This document shows, piece by piece, positions 1 to 7,700 of a stretch of DNA of 64,000 nt. The stretch spans positions 1 through 64,000 of the forward strand of contig NZ_JAIQYZ010000002.1 of NCBI RefSeq assembly GCF_020164495.1. The letters run 5' to 3'. Each line of letters opens with the position of its first letter. The stretch's first letter is position 1. Below the pieces are notes generated by a model, which worked only from the letters and a program-made list of their open reading frames with translations, did no database searches and had not been told where the DNA came from. A program made the position numbers and the translations under genes. Source of the stretch: Psychroflexus lacisalsi. GTDB taxonomy: Bacteria; Bacteroidota; Bacteroidia; Flavobacteriales; Flavobacteriaceae.

Positions 1-15
1 TTTCTCTAAGCGGAT

Positions 16-46
16 GCAAAACTAATACTTATTTTTGATTTAACAA
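16..46 (-). promoter_or_regulatory. Leftward promoter 1 of a tandem trio
   Basis: On the minus strand this reads TTG, 19 nt, TAGTTTTGC, which matches the Bacteroidota consensus TTG-N19-22-TAnnTTTG. A GC-rich discriminator (ATCCGC) follows the -7 element. It would drive a gene beyond the left edge. Confidence 0.6.
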
Positions 47-105
47 GTGATAATTTTAAAAAAATAAAAACTTTTAATGAACGAAAACTAAATTTTTCCG
101 GGAGG

Positions 106-137
106 GCAAAACTACAACTTATCTTCAAACCTCACAA
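106..137 (-). promoter_or_regulatory. Leftward promoter 2 of a tandem trio
   Basis: The minus strand reads TTG, 20 nt, TAGTTTTGC, followed by the GC-rich discriminator CCTCCCGG. The -7 box is identical to those of the other two promoters and lies 90 bp from promoter 1. Confidence 0.6.
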
Positions 138-205
138 GTAAAAATAACTTCAAATTATCTCTACTCCTACCTTACATCTCCTCTCAATACCTCAATTAGC
201 GGGGT

Positions 206-239
206 GCAAAACTACAACTCTTTTCCTCTTCCTACCAAA
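206..239 (-). promoter_or_regulatory. Leftward promoter 3 of a tandem trio
   Basis: The minus strand reads TTTG, 21 nt, TAGTTTTGC, followed by the discriminator ACCCCGC. It lies 100 bp from promoter 2. GC-rich discriminators are the usual mark of stringently controlled stable-RNA promoters, so an rRNA or tRNA operon to the left is a reasonable guess. Confidence 0.6.
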
Positions 240-392
240 CTTTTTTAAAGGTTTTTTTGAAAGATTTTATGGTTACATCTTAACTCCCTCTCCTATCACT
301 ATTTAGATAATTTAATATCTAATGACGTGTGAAAAATTGATTAAAAAAACATAGGATTCAATTGTTCCTAGTTTAAAATTTTAAATTGCAGT

Positions 393-740
393 ATGAATTT
401 GGATCTTATATTAATGTCAATAATGTATGCTTTTGCAGGAATCATGCATTTTATAAAACCTAAAGCTTACATTAAAGTAATGCCTAGGTTTTTTAAAGCA
501 AGGAAATTTCTTGTCTTACTTTCAGGAGGGATTGAAATAGCGCTTAGTATTGGATTGTTATTTCAAGAAACTAGAAGTATATCAGCAATCGGTATCATAT
601 TGATGTTGCTCGTATTTTTTATTGTACACTTTAATATGTTACGAGGCGGTAAATTTGCTGCAGGAGTGCCAAAATGGATTTTAATTTTAAGAATCCCTAT
701 TCAGTTTGTTTTAATCTGGTGGGCTTACCTTTATATATAA
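393..740 (+). CDS. DoxX-family membrane protein
   Basis: This is a 115-residue protein of the DoxX / MauE-like membrane family. Four hydrophobic segments fill almost its whole length (about residues 4-22, 38-57, 62-83 and 92-114). The N-terminal stretch FAGIMHFIKPKAYIKVMP is typical of flavobacterial DoxX proteins. Members are small inner-membrane proteins with no agreed biochemical role; some accompany redox or thiol systems. The ATG at 393 is the only sensible start and the length is normal for the family. The stop lies 3 nt before the next gene, so the two are probably co-transcribed. Family assignment is firm; function is unknown. Confidence 0.8.
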   Translation: MNLDLILMSIMYAFAGIMHFIKPKAYIKVMPRFFKARKFLVLLSGGIEIALSIGLLFQETRSISAIGIILMLLVFFIVHFNMLRGGKFAAGVPKWILILRIPIQFVLIWWAYLYI

Positions 741-743
741 ATT

Positions 744-1022
744 ATGGAAAAAGAATTTACAGAAAGAGAACTAGACAGAATTATTGAAATGGCATGGGAA
801 GATCGAACTCCCTTTGAAGCTATTGAATTCCAATTTGGAGTGACTGAGAGTGATGTTATAAAAATCATGCAGAAGGAAATGAAACCTTCAAGCTTCAGAA
901 TGTGGAGAAAACGTGTTCAGGGACGGGCTACCAAGCATAAAAAACTGAGAATAAACTCGATGAAAAAATTCAAATCTTCTCGCCAAAAACAAATAACACA
1001 TAATAAAATTTCTAAGCGATAA
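744..1022 (+). CDS. DUF2805 / TIGR03643 family protein
   Basis: This 92-residue basic protein carries the hallmark of the TIGR03643 (DUF2805) family: IIEMAWEDRTPFEAIEFQFG near residues 13-32, then a short helical segment and PSSFRMWRKRV near residues 48-58. The layout resembles a helix-turn-helix followed by a Lys/Arg-rich tail, so nucleic-acid binding is possible, but no function is established. It sits 3 nt downstream of the DoxX gene and probably shares its transcript. Its stop codon lies inside the left arm of a bidirectional terminator. Confidence 0.75.
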   Translation: MEKEFTERELDRIIEMAWEDRTPFEAIEFQFGVTESDVIKIMQKEMKPSSFRMWRKRVQGRATKHKKLRINSMKKFKSSRQKQITHNKISKR

Positions 1023-1036
1023 ATTATCGCTTAGAA
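1010..1036. terminator. Bidirectional terminator between convergent genes
   Basis: TTCTAAGCGATAA and its exact reverse complement are separated by one base, so in practice this is an 11-bp stem with a 5-nt loop. It lies between two convergent stops: the upstream gene's TAA (1020-1022) is in the left arm, and the nuclease stop begins at 1037, directly after the right arm. No long T-tract is present. Confidence 0.65.
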
Positions 1037-1804
1037 TTAAGAATAAATATCATTTAAAATTACAGCTAGACGTATTCCTGCTTTTTTCATTTGTAATTGA
1101 GATACGCCAAACCAATCATACATGTATCTATAGCTTAAGTTCTCGTTTGCTTCGGCCGATTTGTAAACTTCTCGTGTTAGATTTCTGTTTTCTTCAACCC
1201 AATCTAATAAAGTTCCAGCCTTAATGTCGTTAATTTCTGTTTTACTTAATTCTGGTAAACTCTCCGCAAGCTCAGTATAACTCATATTATAACTTTCGAT
1301 CATCTTTGTATCCCAAACGCTGTGAAGATTGGTTGAATTATAAAACCATTTTACTTTAAAATCATTTGCGCCCTTGTCTTCTTTAAGACCAAAATGAAGT
1401 GGCTGATGCATATCTCCGACCAAATGAATTAGCATTTTTAGATAAAATTGCTCTTTTTCTTTACTTAGTTCTTCGTATTTTAAATTTCGAATACACTCTT
1501 CTATTCCATATACAATGTCTCCCTTTGGATTTTTATCAGCTTCAGAATACGTTTGGTCAAAAGGAATATTGGCATAATGCCAAGGCTTATATTTATCATA
1601 AGCTCTGTCACTCTTAATCTCATCTGCATAGGTGGAAGCATCTGCAATAGATTGTCCATTAAGTATCCTGTCTATTTTTCTACTTGCTTTTGATTTTAAA
1701 TACTGCTCTGCAGTTTCACCGACTGTGCGGTGACCATTTTGCCCCCAATCTTCTGACGCTAATAATGTTTGAGAGAGTATAAGAAAAGCTAGTAAATATT
1801 TCAT
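1037..1804 (-). CDS. S1/P1 nuclease (secreted zinc nuclease)
   Basis: A 255-residue exported phosphodiesterase of the S1/P1 family, which cleaves single-stranded nucleic acids and 3'-nucleotides with a trinuclear zinc site. I placed the start at the ATG ending at 1804 because a signal peptide (MKYLLAFLILSQTLLA) begins there and a -7 promoter box lies just upstream; the frame stays open about 49 codons further. After cleavage the N-terminus would be close to WGQNGHR, whose Trp and His are zinc ligands. Further ligand motifs are WHYANIP, HLVGDMHQPLH and LHSVWD. Length is normal for bacterial members. It probably scavenges nucleotides in the periplasm or outside the cell. It converges on the DUF2805 gene. 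Confidence 0.88.
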   Translation of the reverse strand: MKYLLAFLILSQTLLASEDWGQNGHRTVGETAEQYLKSKASRKIDRILNGQSIADASTYADEIKSDRAYDKYKPWHYANIPFDQTYSEADKNPKGDIVYGIEECIRNLKYEELSKEKEQFYLKMLIHLVGDMHQPLHFGLKEDKGANDFKVKWFYNSTNLHSVWDTKMIESYNMSYTELAESLPELSKTEINDIKAGTLLDWVEENRNLTREVYKSAEANENLSYRYMYDWFGVSQLQMKKAGIRLAVILNDIYS

Positions 1805-1818
1805 ATCAATTTTTTTTT

Positions 1819-1826
1819 CAAATATA
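1819..1826 (-). promoter_or_regulatory. -7 promoter element of the S1/P1 nuclease gene
   Basis: On the minus strand this is TATATTTG, a perfect TAnnTTTG. Transcription would start near 1812, a few nucleotides before the ATG at 1804, which supports that start. No clear -33 TTG is seen. Confidence 0.5.
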
Positions 1827-1962
1827 AATGGAATTGTTTTAAGTAAACGCAAAGGCTTCATTTTATTCTCAAACAAAACACCCGGATTAATCTTACTAAA
1901 AGTTATAAACTTACAATCTAAACTCTTTAATTTGAGCAGTATTAAATTCAACCTAAAAAGAA

Positions 1963-2769
1963 ATGATAAAGCTTATTTGCAGTGATATCGATGGAACTCT
2001 TCTCAACGCGAAACGAGAGCTTTCTAAAAAAACGATTTTTGAAATTACAAAACTAAAAGATAAGCTACCTATTGTTCTTATTTCTTCAAGGATGCCTTCT
2101 GCAATGAATCATCTGCAAAAGCAATTGAAAATCACAAATAATCCAATTGTAGCATACAATGGAGGATTGATTATGGTAAATAATAAAATTAGACAAAGCA
2201 CCACAATTCCTTTTGAGGTTGTAGATAAAATCATGGACCTCAATCAAAATCATCTGCATTTGAGTCTTTACAATACTAATGACTGGTTCGCTCCTCACCT
2301 GGATCACTGGACTGAAAGAGAAACCAACAACACTAAAGTCAATCCTACCATAAAGTCTAATAATGAAGTTTTGGAAGCATGGCAGACTAATCAGACTGGT
2401 GCTCATAAGATCATGTGCATGGGTAAAGCTGAGTTGATTACAAAATTTTACAACCTTATGTCTGAAAACTTCTCTGATGATATTCATTTATACAGATCAA
2501 AAGACACTTATATAGAGATTGCACCTAAACAGATTTCAAAACGCTCTGCTATTGAATTTTTATTAGAAACAGAATTTGGTTTGAATATGTCTGAAGTGAT
2601 GAGTTTTGGAGACAACTTTAATGACATAGAGATGCTTAAGGCATCTGGACTTGGGGTTGCAGTAGGAAATGCAAAAGAAGAGGTAAAACTTATTGCCGAT
2701 AAAACCATTGAAAATGCAAAAGAAGATGGTGTTGCTAATTTCCTAAACGCTTATTTTAAAAAGGGATAA
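1963..2769 (+). CDS. Cof-type HAD-IIB phosphatase
   Basis: A 268-residue haloacid-dehalogenase superfamily hydrolase of the Cof / IIB class, most likely a cytosolic sugar-phosphate or cofactor phosphatase. The catalytic motif DIDGT is at residues 8-12 (nucleophile Asp8, acid/base Asp10). Motif IV, SFGDNFNDIEML, is near residues 213-224. The large C2B cap lies between them. Length is standard. The substrate cannot be read from sequence because this family is broadly promiscuous. The gene diverges from the nuclease gene and is followed 49 nt later by the DUF819 gene. Confidence 0.85.
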   Translation: MIKLICSDIDGTLLNAKRELSKKTIFEITKLKDKLPIVLISSRMPSAMNHLQKQLKITNNPIVAYNGGLIMVNNKIRQSTTIPFEVVDKIMDLNQNHLHLSLYNTNDWFAPHLDHWTERETNNTKVNPTIKSNNEVLEAWQTNQTGAHKIMCMGKAELITKFYNLMSENFSDDIHLYRSKDTYIEIAPKQISKRSAIEFLLETEFGLNMSEVMSFGDNFNDIEMLKASGLGVAVGNAKEEVKLIADKTIENAKEDGVANFLNAYFKKG

Positions 2770-2818
2770 GCTTTAAGAATTGCTAATAATTTTTAATTTT
2801 ACCCTCTAAATTTCAATA

Positions 2819-4084
2819 ATGGATCAAAATCCGCTAATTACCAATGACGCAGCAGTATTGGGCATTTTAATGCTTTCAATTGCATTGATTTTTTTTACCT
2901 CTAGTCAAAAAACGGGCTTTTGGAATAAATTTTACAAAGTAGTTCCTGCTCTTTTAATGTGTTATTTGATACCTGCAATTTTCAATTCTTTGAATATCAT
3001 AAGCGACTCAACTTCTCAACTTTATTTTGTTGCTAGTAGATATTTCCTTCCAGCCTCTCTGGTATTAATGACTTTGAGTATAGACTTAAAAGCGATAAAA
3101 AACTTAGGGTTTAAGGCTCTGATCATGTTTTTAACAGGAACCGTCGGCATTGTGATCGGTGGACCTATTGCGATTTTAATCATTTCCATTTTCTCCCCAG
3201 AAACTGTAGGAGGGGCCGGACCTGATGCTGTTTGGAGAGGACTTTCTACGCTTGCAGGGAGCTGGATAGGCGGAGGAGCAAATCAAGCAGCAATGCTAGA
3301 GATATTCAAATATAATCCTGAAAAATACGGTGGGATGGTCTTGGTTGATATCGTTGTTGCCAACCTCTGGCTAGCAATCATCTTGCTCGGAATAGGTAGG
3401 TCTGAAAATATTGATAAATGGCTGAAAGCTGATAATTCTGCTATTGAAGAACTGAAGGAAAAAGTATCTCAATACACTAAAAGTGTTTCTAGAACCCCTG
3501 AACTTAAAGATTATATGATCATGCTTGGAATAGCATTTTTTGCTGTAGGTTTTTCTCATTGGGCTTCGGAGCATATTTCAGAATTTTTACTCACAAACTT
3601 TGAGGTTTTTAATGATAAAACATCTGCTTTAGCATCTTTTTCTTCTACATTTTTCTGGATGATTACAATTTCAACTGCTTTTGGCGTTGGGCTATCGTTT
3701 ACTAAAGCAAAGTCTTATGAAGGTGCTGGTGCAAGTAAAATTGGGAGTATATTTATTTACTTTCTTGTTGCCACAATAGGCATGAAAATGGACTTGGCCG
3801 CCGTGTTTGAAAACCCTGGATTGATTCTTATTGGATTGATCTGGATGAGTATTCACGCCGGATTGCTTATAATTGTTGCAAAGGTCATCAAAGCACCTTA
3901 TTTCTTTTTGGCGGTAGGAAGCCAGGCCAATGTTGGTGGAGCAGCTTCTGCACCAGTAGTCGCTTCTGCATTTCATCCTTCACTTACAAGTGTTGGCGTA
4001 TTACTAGCTGTATTCGGCTACGTTGTTGGTACCTATGCAGCGCTAGGTTGTACAATTCTAATGGAAATTTCATCAAATATTTAA
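2819..4084 (+). CDS. DUF819 family integral membrane protein
   Basis: A 421-residue polytopic membrane protein of the DUF819 (YjcL-like) family, with about ten or more hydrophobic helices. Conserved glycine-rich stretches such as SWIGGGANQAAMLEIF (around residues 152-167) and GSQANVGGAASAPVVASAF (around 369-387) are repeated in related form in the two halves, as in inverted-repeat transporters. The family is thought to be transporter-like, but no substrate is established. The start at 2819 gives the usual length. The next gene (lipoprotein) starts 11 nt after the stop, so they may be co-transcribed. Confidence 0.8.
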   Translation: MDQNPLITNDAAVLGILMLSIALIFFTSSQKTGFWNKFYKVVPALLMCYLIPAIFNSLNIISDSTSQLYFVASRYFLPASLVLMTLSIDLKAIKNLGFKALIMFLTGTVGIVIGGPIAILIISIFSPETVGGAGPDAVWRGLSTLAGSWIGGGANQAAMLEIFKYNPEKYGGMVLVDIVVANLWLAIILLGIGRSENIDKWLKADNSAIEELKEKVSQYTKSVSRTPELKDYMIMLGIAFFAVGFSHWASEHISEFLLTNFEVFNDKTSALASFSSTFFWMITISTAFGVGLSFTKAKSYEGAGASKIGSIFIYFLVATIGMKMDLAAVFENPGLILIGLIWMSIHAGLLIIVAKVIKAPYFFLAVGSQANVGGAASAPVVASAFHPSLTSVGVLLAVFGYVVGTYAALGCTILMEISSNI

Positions 4085-4095
4085 TTAAACAATAC

Positions 4096-4842
4096 ATGAA
4101 ACATTTTTTATCACTCGCTATCCTTGCAATCCTTTTTACGTCGTGTCAAAAGGACAAAGAAAACCTATTGATTACTGGCAATATTGTTGGTTTAAAAAAG
4201 GGGAAAATCTACCTACAAAAAATAAGTGATTCAACTTTAGTGAATGTAGATTCCATCCAAATTTCTGGGTCTTCAGAATTTACATTCAATACATATATTG
4301 AAGAACCACAACTCATGTTTATAGAATTGGAGCGATACAATGGTTCTAATTATCCAGAACTCATCAATTTCTTTGCTGAGCCAGGAGAAATTAGAATCAC
4401 TACAACTTTAAAAAACTATGGAATGGATTTAGAGGTTATCTCAGAATTCAAAAACCAGAAGAAGCTAGAAGAATATAATGAAATAGTAAAGCGATTTAAT
4501 TCACAGCGACTAGATTTAATTGAAGAAAATTTTGAGGCTAACAAGTCTCAAGATGAAAGCAGAATTGATAGTATAAATAGAAAATTCAATTCCATTCTGA
4601 AGCGTAAATATCTTTACACTGTCAACTTCGCCCTGAACAATAAAGATTTAGAAGTTTCGCCTTATGTCATCTTATCTGAGGCATTCGATGCAAACCTTAA
4701 GTATCTGGACACTGTTTATAACTCCTTGGAGAAACCTGTGAAGAAATCATTGTATGGAAAACGATTAAAAGACCTCATCGAAGCAAGAAGGAAAAATGAT
4801 GATGAGAGTATGAAAACTGAAGTTATCGAAGAACTCCCTTAA
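4096..4842 (+). CDS. DUF4369-type lipoprotein
   Basis: A 248-residue predicted lipoprotein. The ATG at 4096 is preferred over an earlier in-frame one at 4048 (inside the DUF819 gene) because the signal peptide MKHFLSLAILAILFTSC starts there; the lipobox Cys is residue 17. The following segment, ITGNIVGLKKGKIYLQKISD, is the opening of a DUF4369 domain, which in Bacteroidota usually precedes a thioredoxin-like domain. Here no CxxC thioredoxin part follows; the C-terminal half is charged and helical. The protein is probably tethered to the periplasmic or outer-membrane side. Function unknown. Confidence 0.7.
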   Translation: MKHFLSLAILAILFTSCQKDKENLLITGNIVGLKKGKIYLQKISDSTLVNVDSIQISGSSEFTFNTYIEEPQLMFIELERYNGSNYPELINFFAEPGEIRITTTLKNYGMDLEVISEFKNQKKLEEYNEIVKRFNSQRLDLIEENFEANKSQDESRIDSINRKFNSILKRKYLYTVNFALNNKDLEVSPYVILSEAFDANLKYLDTVYNSLEKPVKKSLYGKRLKDLIEARRKNDDESMKTEVIEELP

Positions 4843-4877
4843 AGAGATTTTCAATAATTTTAATTTGAATAATTTAA

Positions 4878-4911
4878 ATAAAAAAAACCTCGTAGAAATG
4901 CCTACGAGGTT
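4878..4911 (-). terminator. Rho-independent terminator of the 88-residue protein gene
   Basis: On the minus strand a 10-bp perfect stem (AACCTCGTAG / CTACGAGGTT, 6-nt loop) is followed directly by a run of seven T, a textbook intrinsic terminator. It serves the leftward gene ending at 4973. Confidence 0.85.
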
Positions 4912-4972
4912 AATAAGAAAAGGATTTAAATTTCAACCTAGAAGGTCAAGAAATTAAATCCTAAATAAGAAA

Positions 4973-5239
4973 TTAAAAGTTATTAAGTCTTTTTATAAAC
5001 TCATCAGCTTTATTGTTGATTGATTCTTTTACAGATTTTAAATGCTTACCTCTGTCTTCAATATCTTTTTTGTTGATTTGCTCAACAAATTGATCAAATT
5101 CTGATATAACATCGTCTACAAGCTCTTCAGTTTTTTCTTTAAAATCTTCTGAACTTGCCTCTTGGTTGATTAATGCTCCGTCGATGATTTCACCGAAACG
5201 GTCATTAAGGTCCTTTTTTAGTTGCTTCTTACTAGCCAT
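4973..5239 (-). CDS. Small charged helical protein, function unknown
   Basis: An 88-residue soluble protein rich in Glu, Asp and Lys with heptad-like hydrophobic spacing, so probably an amphipathic helical or coiled-coil protein. No signal peptide, membrane segment or catalytic motif is seen, and I do not recognise a named family. It looks like a real gene: it has its own -7 promoter box 20 nt upstream and its own strong terminator downstream, so it is a monocistronic unit separated by 43 nt from manA. It could be a structural, stress-related or DNA-associated small protein, but nothing in the sequence decides this. Confidence 0.7.
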   Translation of the reverse strand: MASKKQLKKDLNDRFGEIIDGALINQEASSEDFKEKTEELVDDVISEFDQFVEQINKKDIEDRGKHLKSVKESINNKADEFIKRLNNF

Positions 5240-5258
5240 TTTATAAAAATTAATTTTT

Positions 5259-5267
5259 GCAAAAGTA
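5259..5267 (-). promoter_or_regulatory. -7 promoter element for the 88-residue protein gene
   Basis: The minus strand reads TACTTTTGC, a perfect TAnnTTTGY box, ending 19 nt before the ATG at 5239. No convincing -33 TTG is seen. Confidence 0.5.
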
Positions 5268-5282
5268 AACTAATTTAAAAAA

Positions 5283-6251
5283 CTAAATGCTAATTTCTAA
5301 AAGTTTGGTGCCTCCTGATTTTATACCTAAAGTATCAATACAAGCTGGGATAAGAATTGTTTCTTGTGAAAGAATTGAATAGTCGATATTCTGATGACTA
5401 ATTGTAACTGAATTCTGGCCTACATTCATTAAAATGATAAAAGAATCAACCTTTGAATAATCAAAGCTTAAATCCTTATTGATTTCCAAAAATTTAGTTT
5501 TAAAATATGGTGTGTCCACCAATGAAACTTTAGTGTTGAACTCAGAATCATATCGAATTCTAAAATCTGATTTATTATCAAAATTAATGGCTTCAAGAGC
5601 AAGATCTGTGTGGAGTTCTCTAGAATTACCTTCCTCATCAACTCTATTCCAATCATATATACGATAAGTGATGTCTGATGTCTGTTGAATTTCAGCAAGC
5701 AATACTCCTGCTCCTATGGCATGAACCAAACCAGGCTTTATAAAAAAAGCATCTCCTTCTTTTACATTGATTGAATTAAGGGAATTTTCAATTTTCCCTG
5801 ACCTTAATACATCCTTAAGTTTTTTAATTGAAAGATTATCTTTGAAATCTAATATTAACTTAGCGTTATTTTCAGATTCTATGATGTACCACATTTCAGT
5901 TTTCCCGAAACTGTTGTGACGTTTTTTCGCTAGTTGATCATCTGGATGCAATTGAACTGAAAGATTGTCTTTGGCTTCAATAAATTTTATCAGAATTGGA
6001 AATTGAGCATTGAATCTTTGATATACAGACTTGCCTAGTAACTGATCTTTAAATTCGGTGATTAATTCTTCAAGGGTTTTACCTTTTAAATCTCCGTTTT
6101 CAACAATGGAAATTTCATTTTTAACACCGCTTATTTCCCAACTTTCACCTATTTTCTTATTACCTAAGTTTTGATTAGTTTTCGAATGAAATCTGTAACC
6201 TCCCCAAATTTTTTCTTTTAGAATGGGTGTGAATTTTAAGGGATATAACAC
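5283..6251 (-). CDS. manA: Mannose-6-phosphate isomerase, class I
   Basis: A 322-residue cytosolic zinc enzyme that interconverts mannose 6-phosphate and fructose 6-phosphate, feeding GDP-mannose and surface glycan synthesis. Visible motifs are the metal-binding QLHPDD, KTEMWYII (Glu ligand), PGLVHAIG, and the signature LLAEIQQTSDITYRIYDWNR. The short class I form without the eukaryotic insertion matches Bacteroidota ManA in length. The start is GTG: the upstream bcp stop and this start overlap by one base (TAGTG), and LYPLKFTPILKEKIWGG is the normal N-terminus. It is the last gene of the idi-queD-bcp-manA run. Confidence 0.9.
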   Translation of the reverse strand: MLYPLKFTPILKEKIWGGYRFHSKTNQNLGNKKIGESWEISGVKNEISIVENGDLKGKTLEELITEFKDQLLGKSVYQRFNAQFPILIKFIEAKDNLSVQLHPDDQLAKKRHNSFGKTEMWYIIESENNAKLILDFKDNLSIKKLKDVLRSGKIENSLNSINVKEGDAFFIKPGLVHAIGAGVLLAEIQQTSDITYRIYDWNRVDEEGNSRELHTDLALEAINFDNKSDFRIRYDSEFNTKVSLVDTPYFKTKFLEINKDLSFDYSKVDSFIILMNVGQNSVTISHQNIDYSILSQETILIPACIDTLGIKSGGTKLLEISI

Positions 6252-6706
6252 TAATCTATTTTTTTAACCGCATTCAATGCTTTTTTCATGTGTTTTGAAG
6301 CATCTAGGCTATTGAATTTAAAAATCACTTTACCTTCACCATCGATGACAAAAGTTTCTCTGCCTGGAACCAATCCAAGTAGACTTTTTTTAATGCCAAA
6401 TTTTTTTCTCACTTTACCATTGGAGTCCGAAAGTAAAATAAAAGGAAGATTGTGTTTTTTTGCAAATTTTGAATGAGACTTTTCTGAGTCGTTGCTTATA
6501 CCGATTACTTCTGCTCCAGCTTCTTTGAAATCCTCGTAGCTATCTCTAAAATTACATGCCTCTTTTGTACAACCAGGTGTAAAATCTTTTGGATAGAAAT
6601 AAATCACAACAGGTTTTTTACCAATAATTTCCTTTGAATCAAAATCATTTCCGTTTTGATCCTTAAGTTCAAAATGTGATACTTTTTCTCCTTTTTCTAA
6701 TGACAT
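6251..6706 (-). CDS. bcp: Thioredoxin-dependent peroxiredoxin (BCP/PrxQ type)
   Basis: A 151-residue peroxiredoxin that reduces hydrogen peroxide and organic peroxides using thioredoxin. The peroxidatic Cys46 lies in DFTPGCTKEAC and the resolving Cys51 is five residues on, the arrangement of atypical two-cysteine BCP/PrxQ proteins. No signal peptide, so it is cytosolic. Length is normal. It is 1 nt downstream of queD, and its TAG stop overlaps the manA GTG start, implying translational coupling. A thioredoxin gene (40018-40317) is elsewhere in the window. Confidence 0.92.
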   Translation of the reverse strand: MSLEKGEKVSHFELKDQNGNDFDSKEIIGKKPVVIYFYPKDFTPGCTKEACNFRDSYEDFKEAGAEVIGISNDSEKSHSKFAKKHNLPFILLSDSNGKVRKKFGIKKSLLGLVPGRETFVIDGEGKVIFKFNSLDASKHMKKALNAVKKID

Positions 6707-6707
6707 C

Positions 6708-7118
6708 TTACTCTCCTTTATAGGTTACAAAATTTCGAGGAGTTTCGTAGAGTGTAATTTCTAACTCATGGCTCTCTTTTAATTTTGGTTTTAGTTTGTT
6801 CCAAATCACTACTGCTATATTTTCTGCAGTTGGATTCAAGTTTTCAAATTCTGGGACCTGTTCGTTCAAATTTTTATGATCAAACGCATCTTCTACCTCA
6901 GATTTAATAAGATCCTTTAAAATTTTCACATCTATAACGTATCCAGTTTCTGGATCAATTTCACCAGTTACAGAAGCTATAAGCTCGTAATTATGACCAT
7001 GATACTGTGGATTATTACATTTACCGAAGATTTCTTCATTCTTCTCAAAGGTCCAATCTTTCCTGTATAATCTATGCGCGGCATTAAAATGAGCTTTGCG
7101 GTGTACTGTAACTTTCAT
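6708..7118 (-). CDS. queD: 6-carboxytetrahydropterin synthase / PTPS family
   Basis: A 136-residue member of the 6-pyruvoyl-tetrahydropterin synthase family, most likely QueD, which converts dihydroneopterin triphosphate to 6-carboxytetrahydropterin in queuosine/preQ0 synthesis. Zinc ligands are His15 (NAAHRL) and His40/His42 (QYHGHNY). The catalytic Cys34 sits in FGKCNNPQYHGH, and the C-terminal ETPRN(F) segment is typical. It could act as a PTPS in pterin metabolism, but QueD is the usual bacterial role; no other queuosine gene is nearby. It lies 4 nt after idi and 1 nt before bcp. Confidence 0.85.
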   Translation of the reverse strand: MKVTVHRKAHFNAAHRLYRKDWTFEKNEEIFGKCNNPQYHGHNYELIASVTGEIDPETGYVIDVKILKDLIKSEVEDAFDHKNLNEQVPEFENLNPTAENIAVVIWNKLKPKLKESHELEITLYETPRNFVTYKGE

Positions 7119-7122
7119 ATGC

Positions 7123-7659
7123 TTATGTTGAAGATTTTATCATTTCATTTTTATGCTTCGCAAAAATAATTTTGAACCACTCAGTATAATTACTTGGATT
7201 TTTCTTGATGTCTACTTCAATGTCTTCAAGTTTCATCCATTTCCATGCATTGACCTCATCGGGATTAGGTTGCGGTTCATCATTGTATTCACCGACAAGG
7301 ATATAATCATATTCGTGCTCGGTTAAACCATTTTCAAATGGAGCTTTATAAATAAAGGATATTGTTTCTTGAAGATCTGTACTAAAACCCATTTCTTCTT
7401 GAAGTCGTCTTTTCCCAGCCTCTATATTAGTTTCATTTAATTTTTGGTGACTACAACATGTATTTGTCCATAAACCTGGTGTGTGGTATTTTGACAAAGC
7501 TCTTTGTTGAAGCATTAATTCATTTTTGGAATTGTATATAAATACTGAAAATGCACGATGAAGCTCAGCTTTCTCGTGTGCCTCAATCTTTTCCATGGTA
7601 CCTAGTGGATTATCATTTTCATCTACTAAGATTACGTAATTTGAAGTGCTATCTGTCAT
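7123..7659 (-). CDS. idi: Isopentenyl-diphosphate delta-isomerase, type 1
   Basis: A 178-residue Nudix-fold enzyme interconverting isopentenyl and dimethylallyl diphosphate for isoprenoid synthesis. The start is the ATG ending at 7659 (MTDSTSNYVILVDENDNP); the 17 codons upstream in frame overlap the promoter and palindrome. Catalytic residues visible are Cys69 in NTCCSH with metal ligand His71, the Nudix-like segment AGKRRLQEEMGF (81-92), and the acidic LTEHEYDYIL. It is the first gene of idi-queD-bcp-manA, behind a well-formed promoter whose -33 element overlaps a palindrome. Confidence 0.92.
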   Translation of the reverse strand: MTDSTSNYVILVDENDNPLGTMEKIEAHEKAELHRAFSVFIYNSKNELMLQQRALSKYHTPGLWTNTCCSHQKLNETNIEAGKRRLQEEMGFSTDLQETISFIYKAPFENGLTEHEYDYILVGEYNDEPQPNPDEVNAWKWMKLEDIEVDIKKNPSNYTEWFKIIFAKHKNEMIKSST

Positions 7660-7664
7660 AAATC

Positions 7665-7698
7665 CAAAAATACAAAATAACTTGTATCTGGATACAAA
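7665..7698 (-). promoter_or_regulatory. Promoter and palindromic operator of the idi operon
   Basis: The minus strand reads TTTG (7695-7698), 22 nt, TATTTTTG (7665-7672). A perfect inverted repeat TTGTATC-TG-GATACAA at 7682-7697 overlaps the -33 element, so it may be a repressor site. The -7 box ends only 5 nt before the ATG, giving a nearly leaderless transcript. Confidence 0.55.
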
Positions 7699-7700
7699 TA

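Larger units (their letters stand above)
1..392. other. Non-coding left edge with tandem promoters
   Basis: No credible coding frame is seen in this AT-rich stretch. It holds three leftward Bacteroidota promoters (listed separately) and, nearer the first gene, an inverted repeat at 303-322: TTAGATA, a 6-nt spacer, then TATCTAA. The repeat could be an operator or a weak hairpin for the rightward gene that starts at 393. The product of the leftward promoters lies outside the window. Confidence 0.7.

Noticed and set aside
1805-1951. N-terminal extension of the S1/P1 nuclease to 304 residues
   Set aside because: The extension precedes a clear signal peptide and overlaps the -7 promoter box at 1819-1826.
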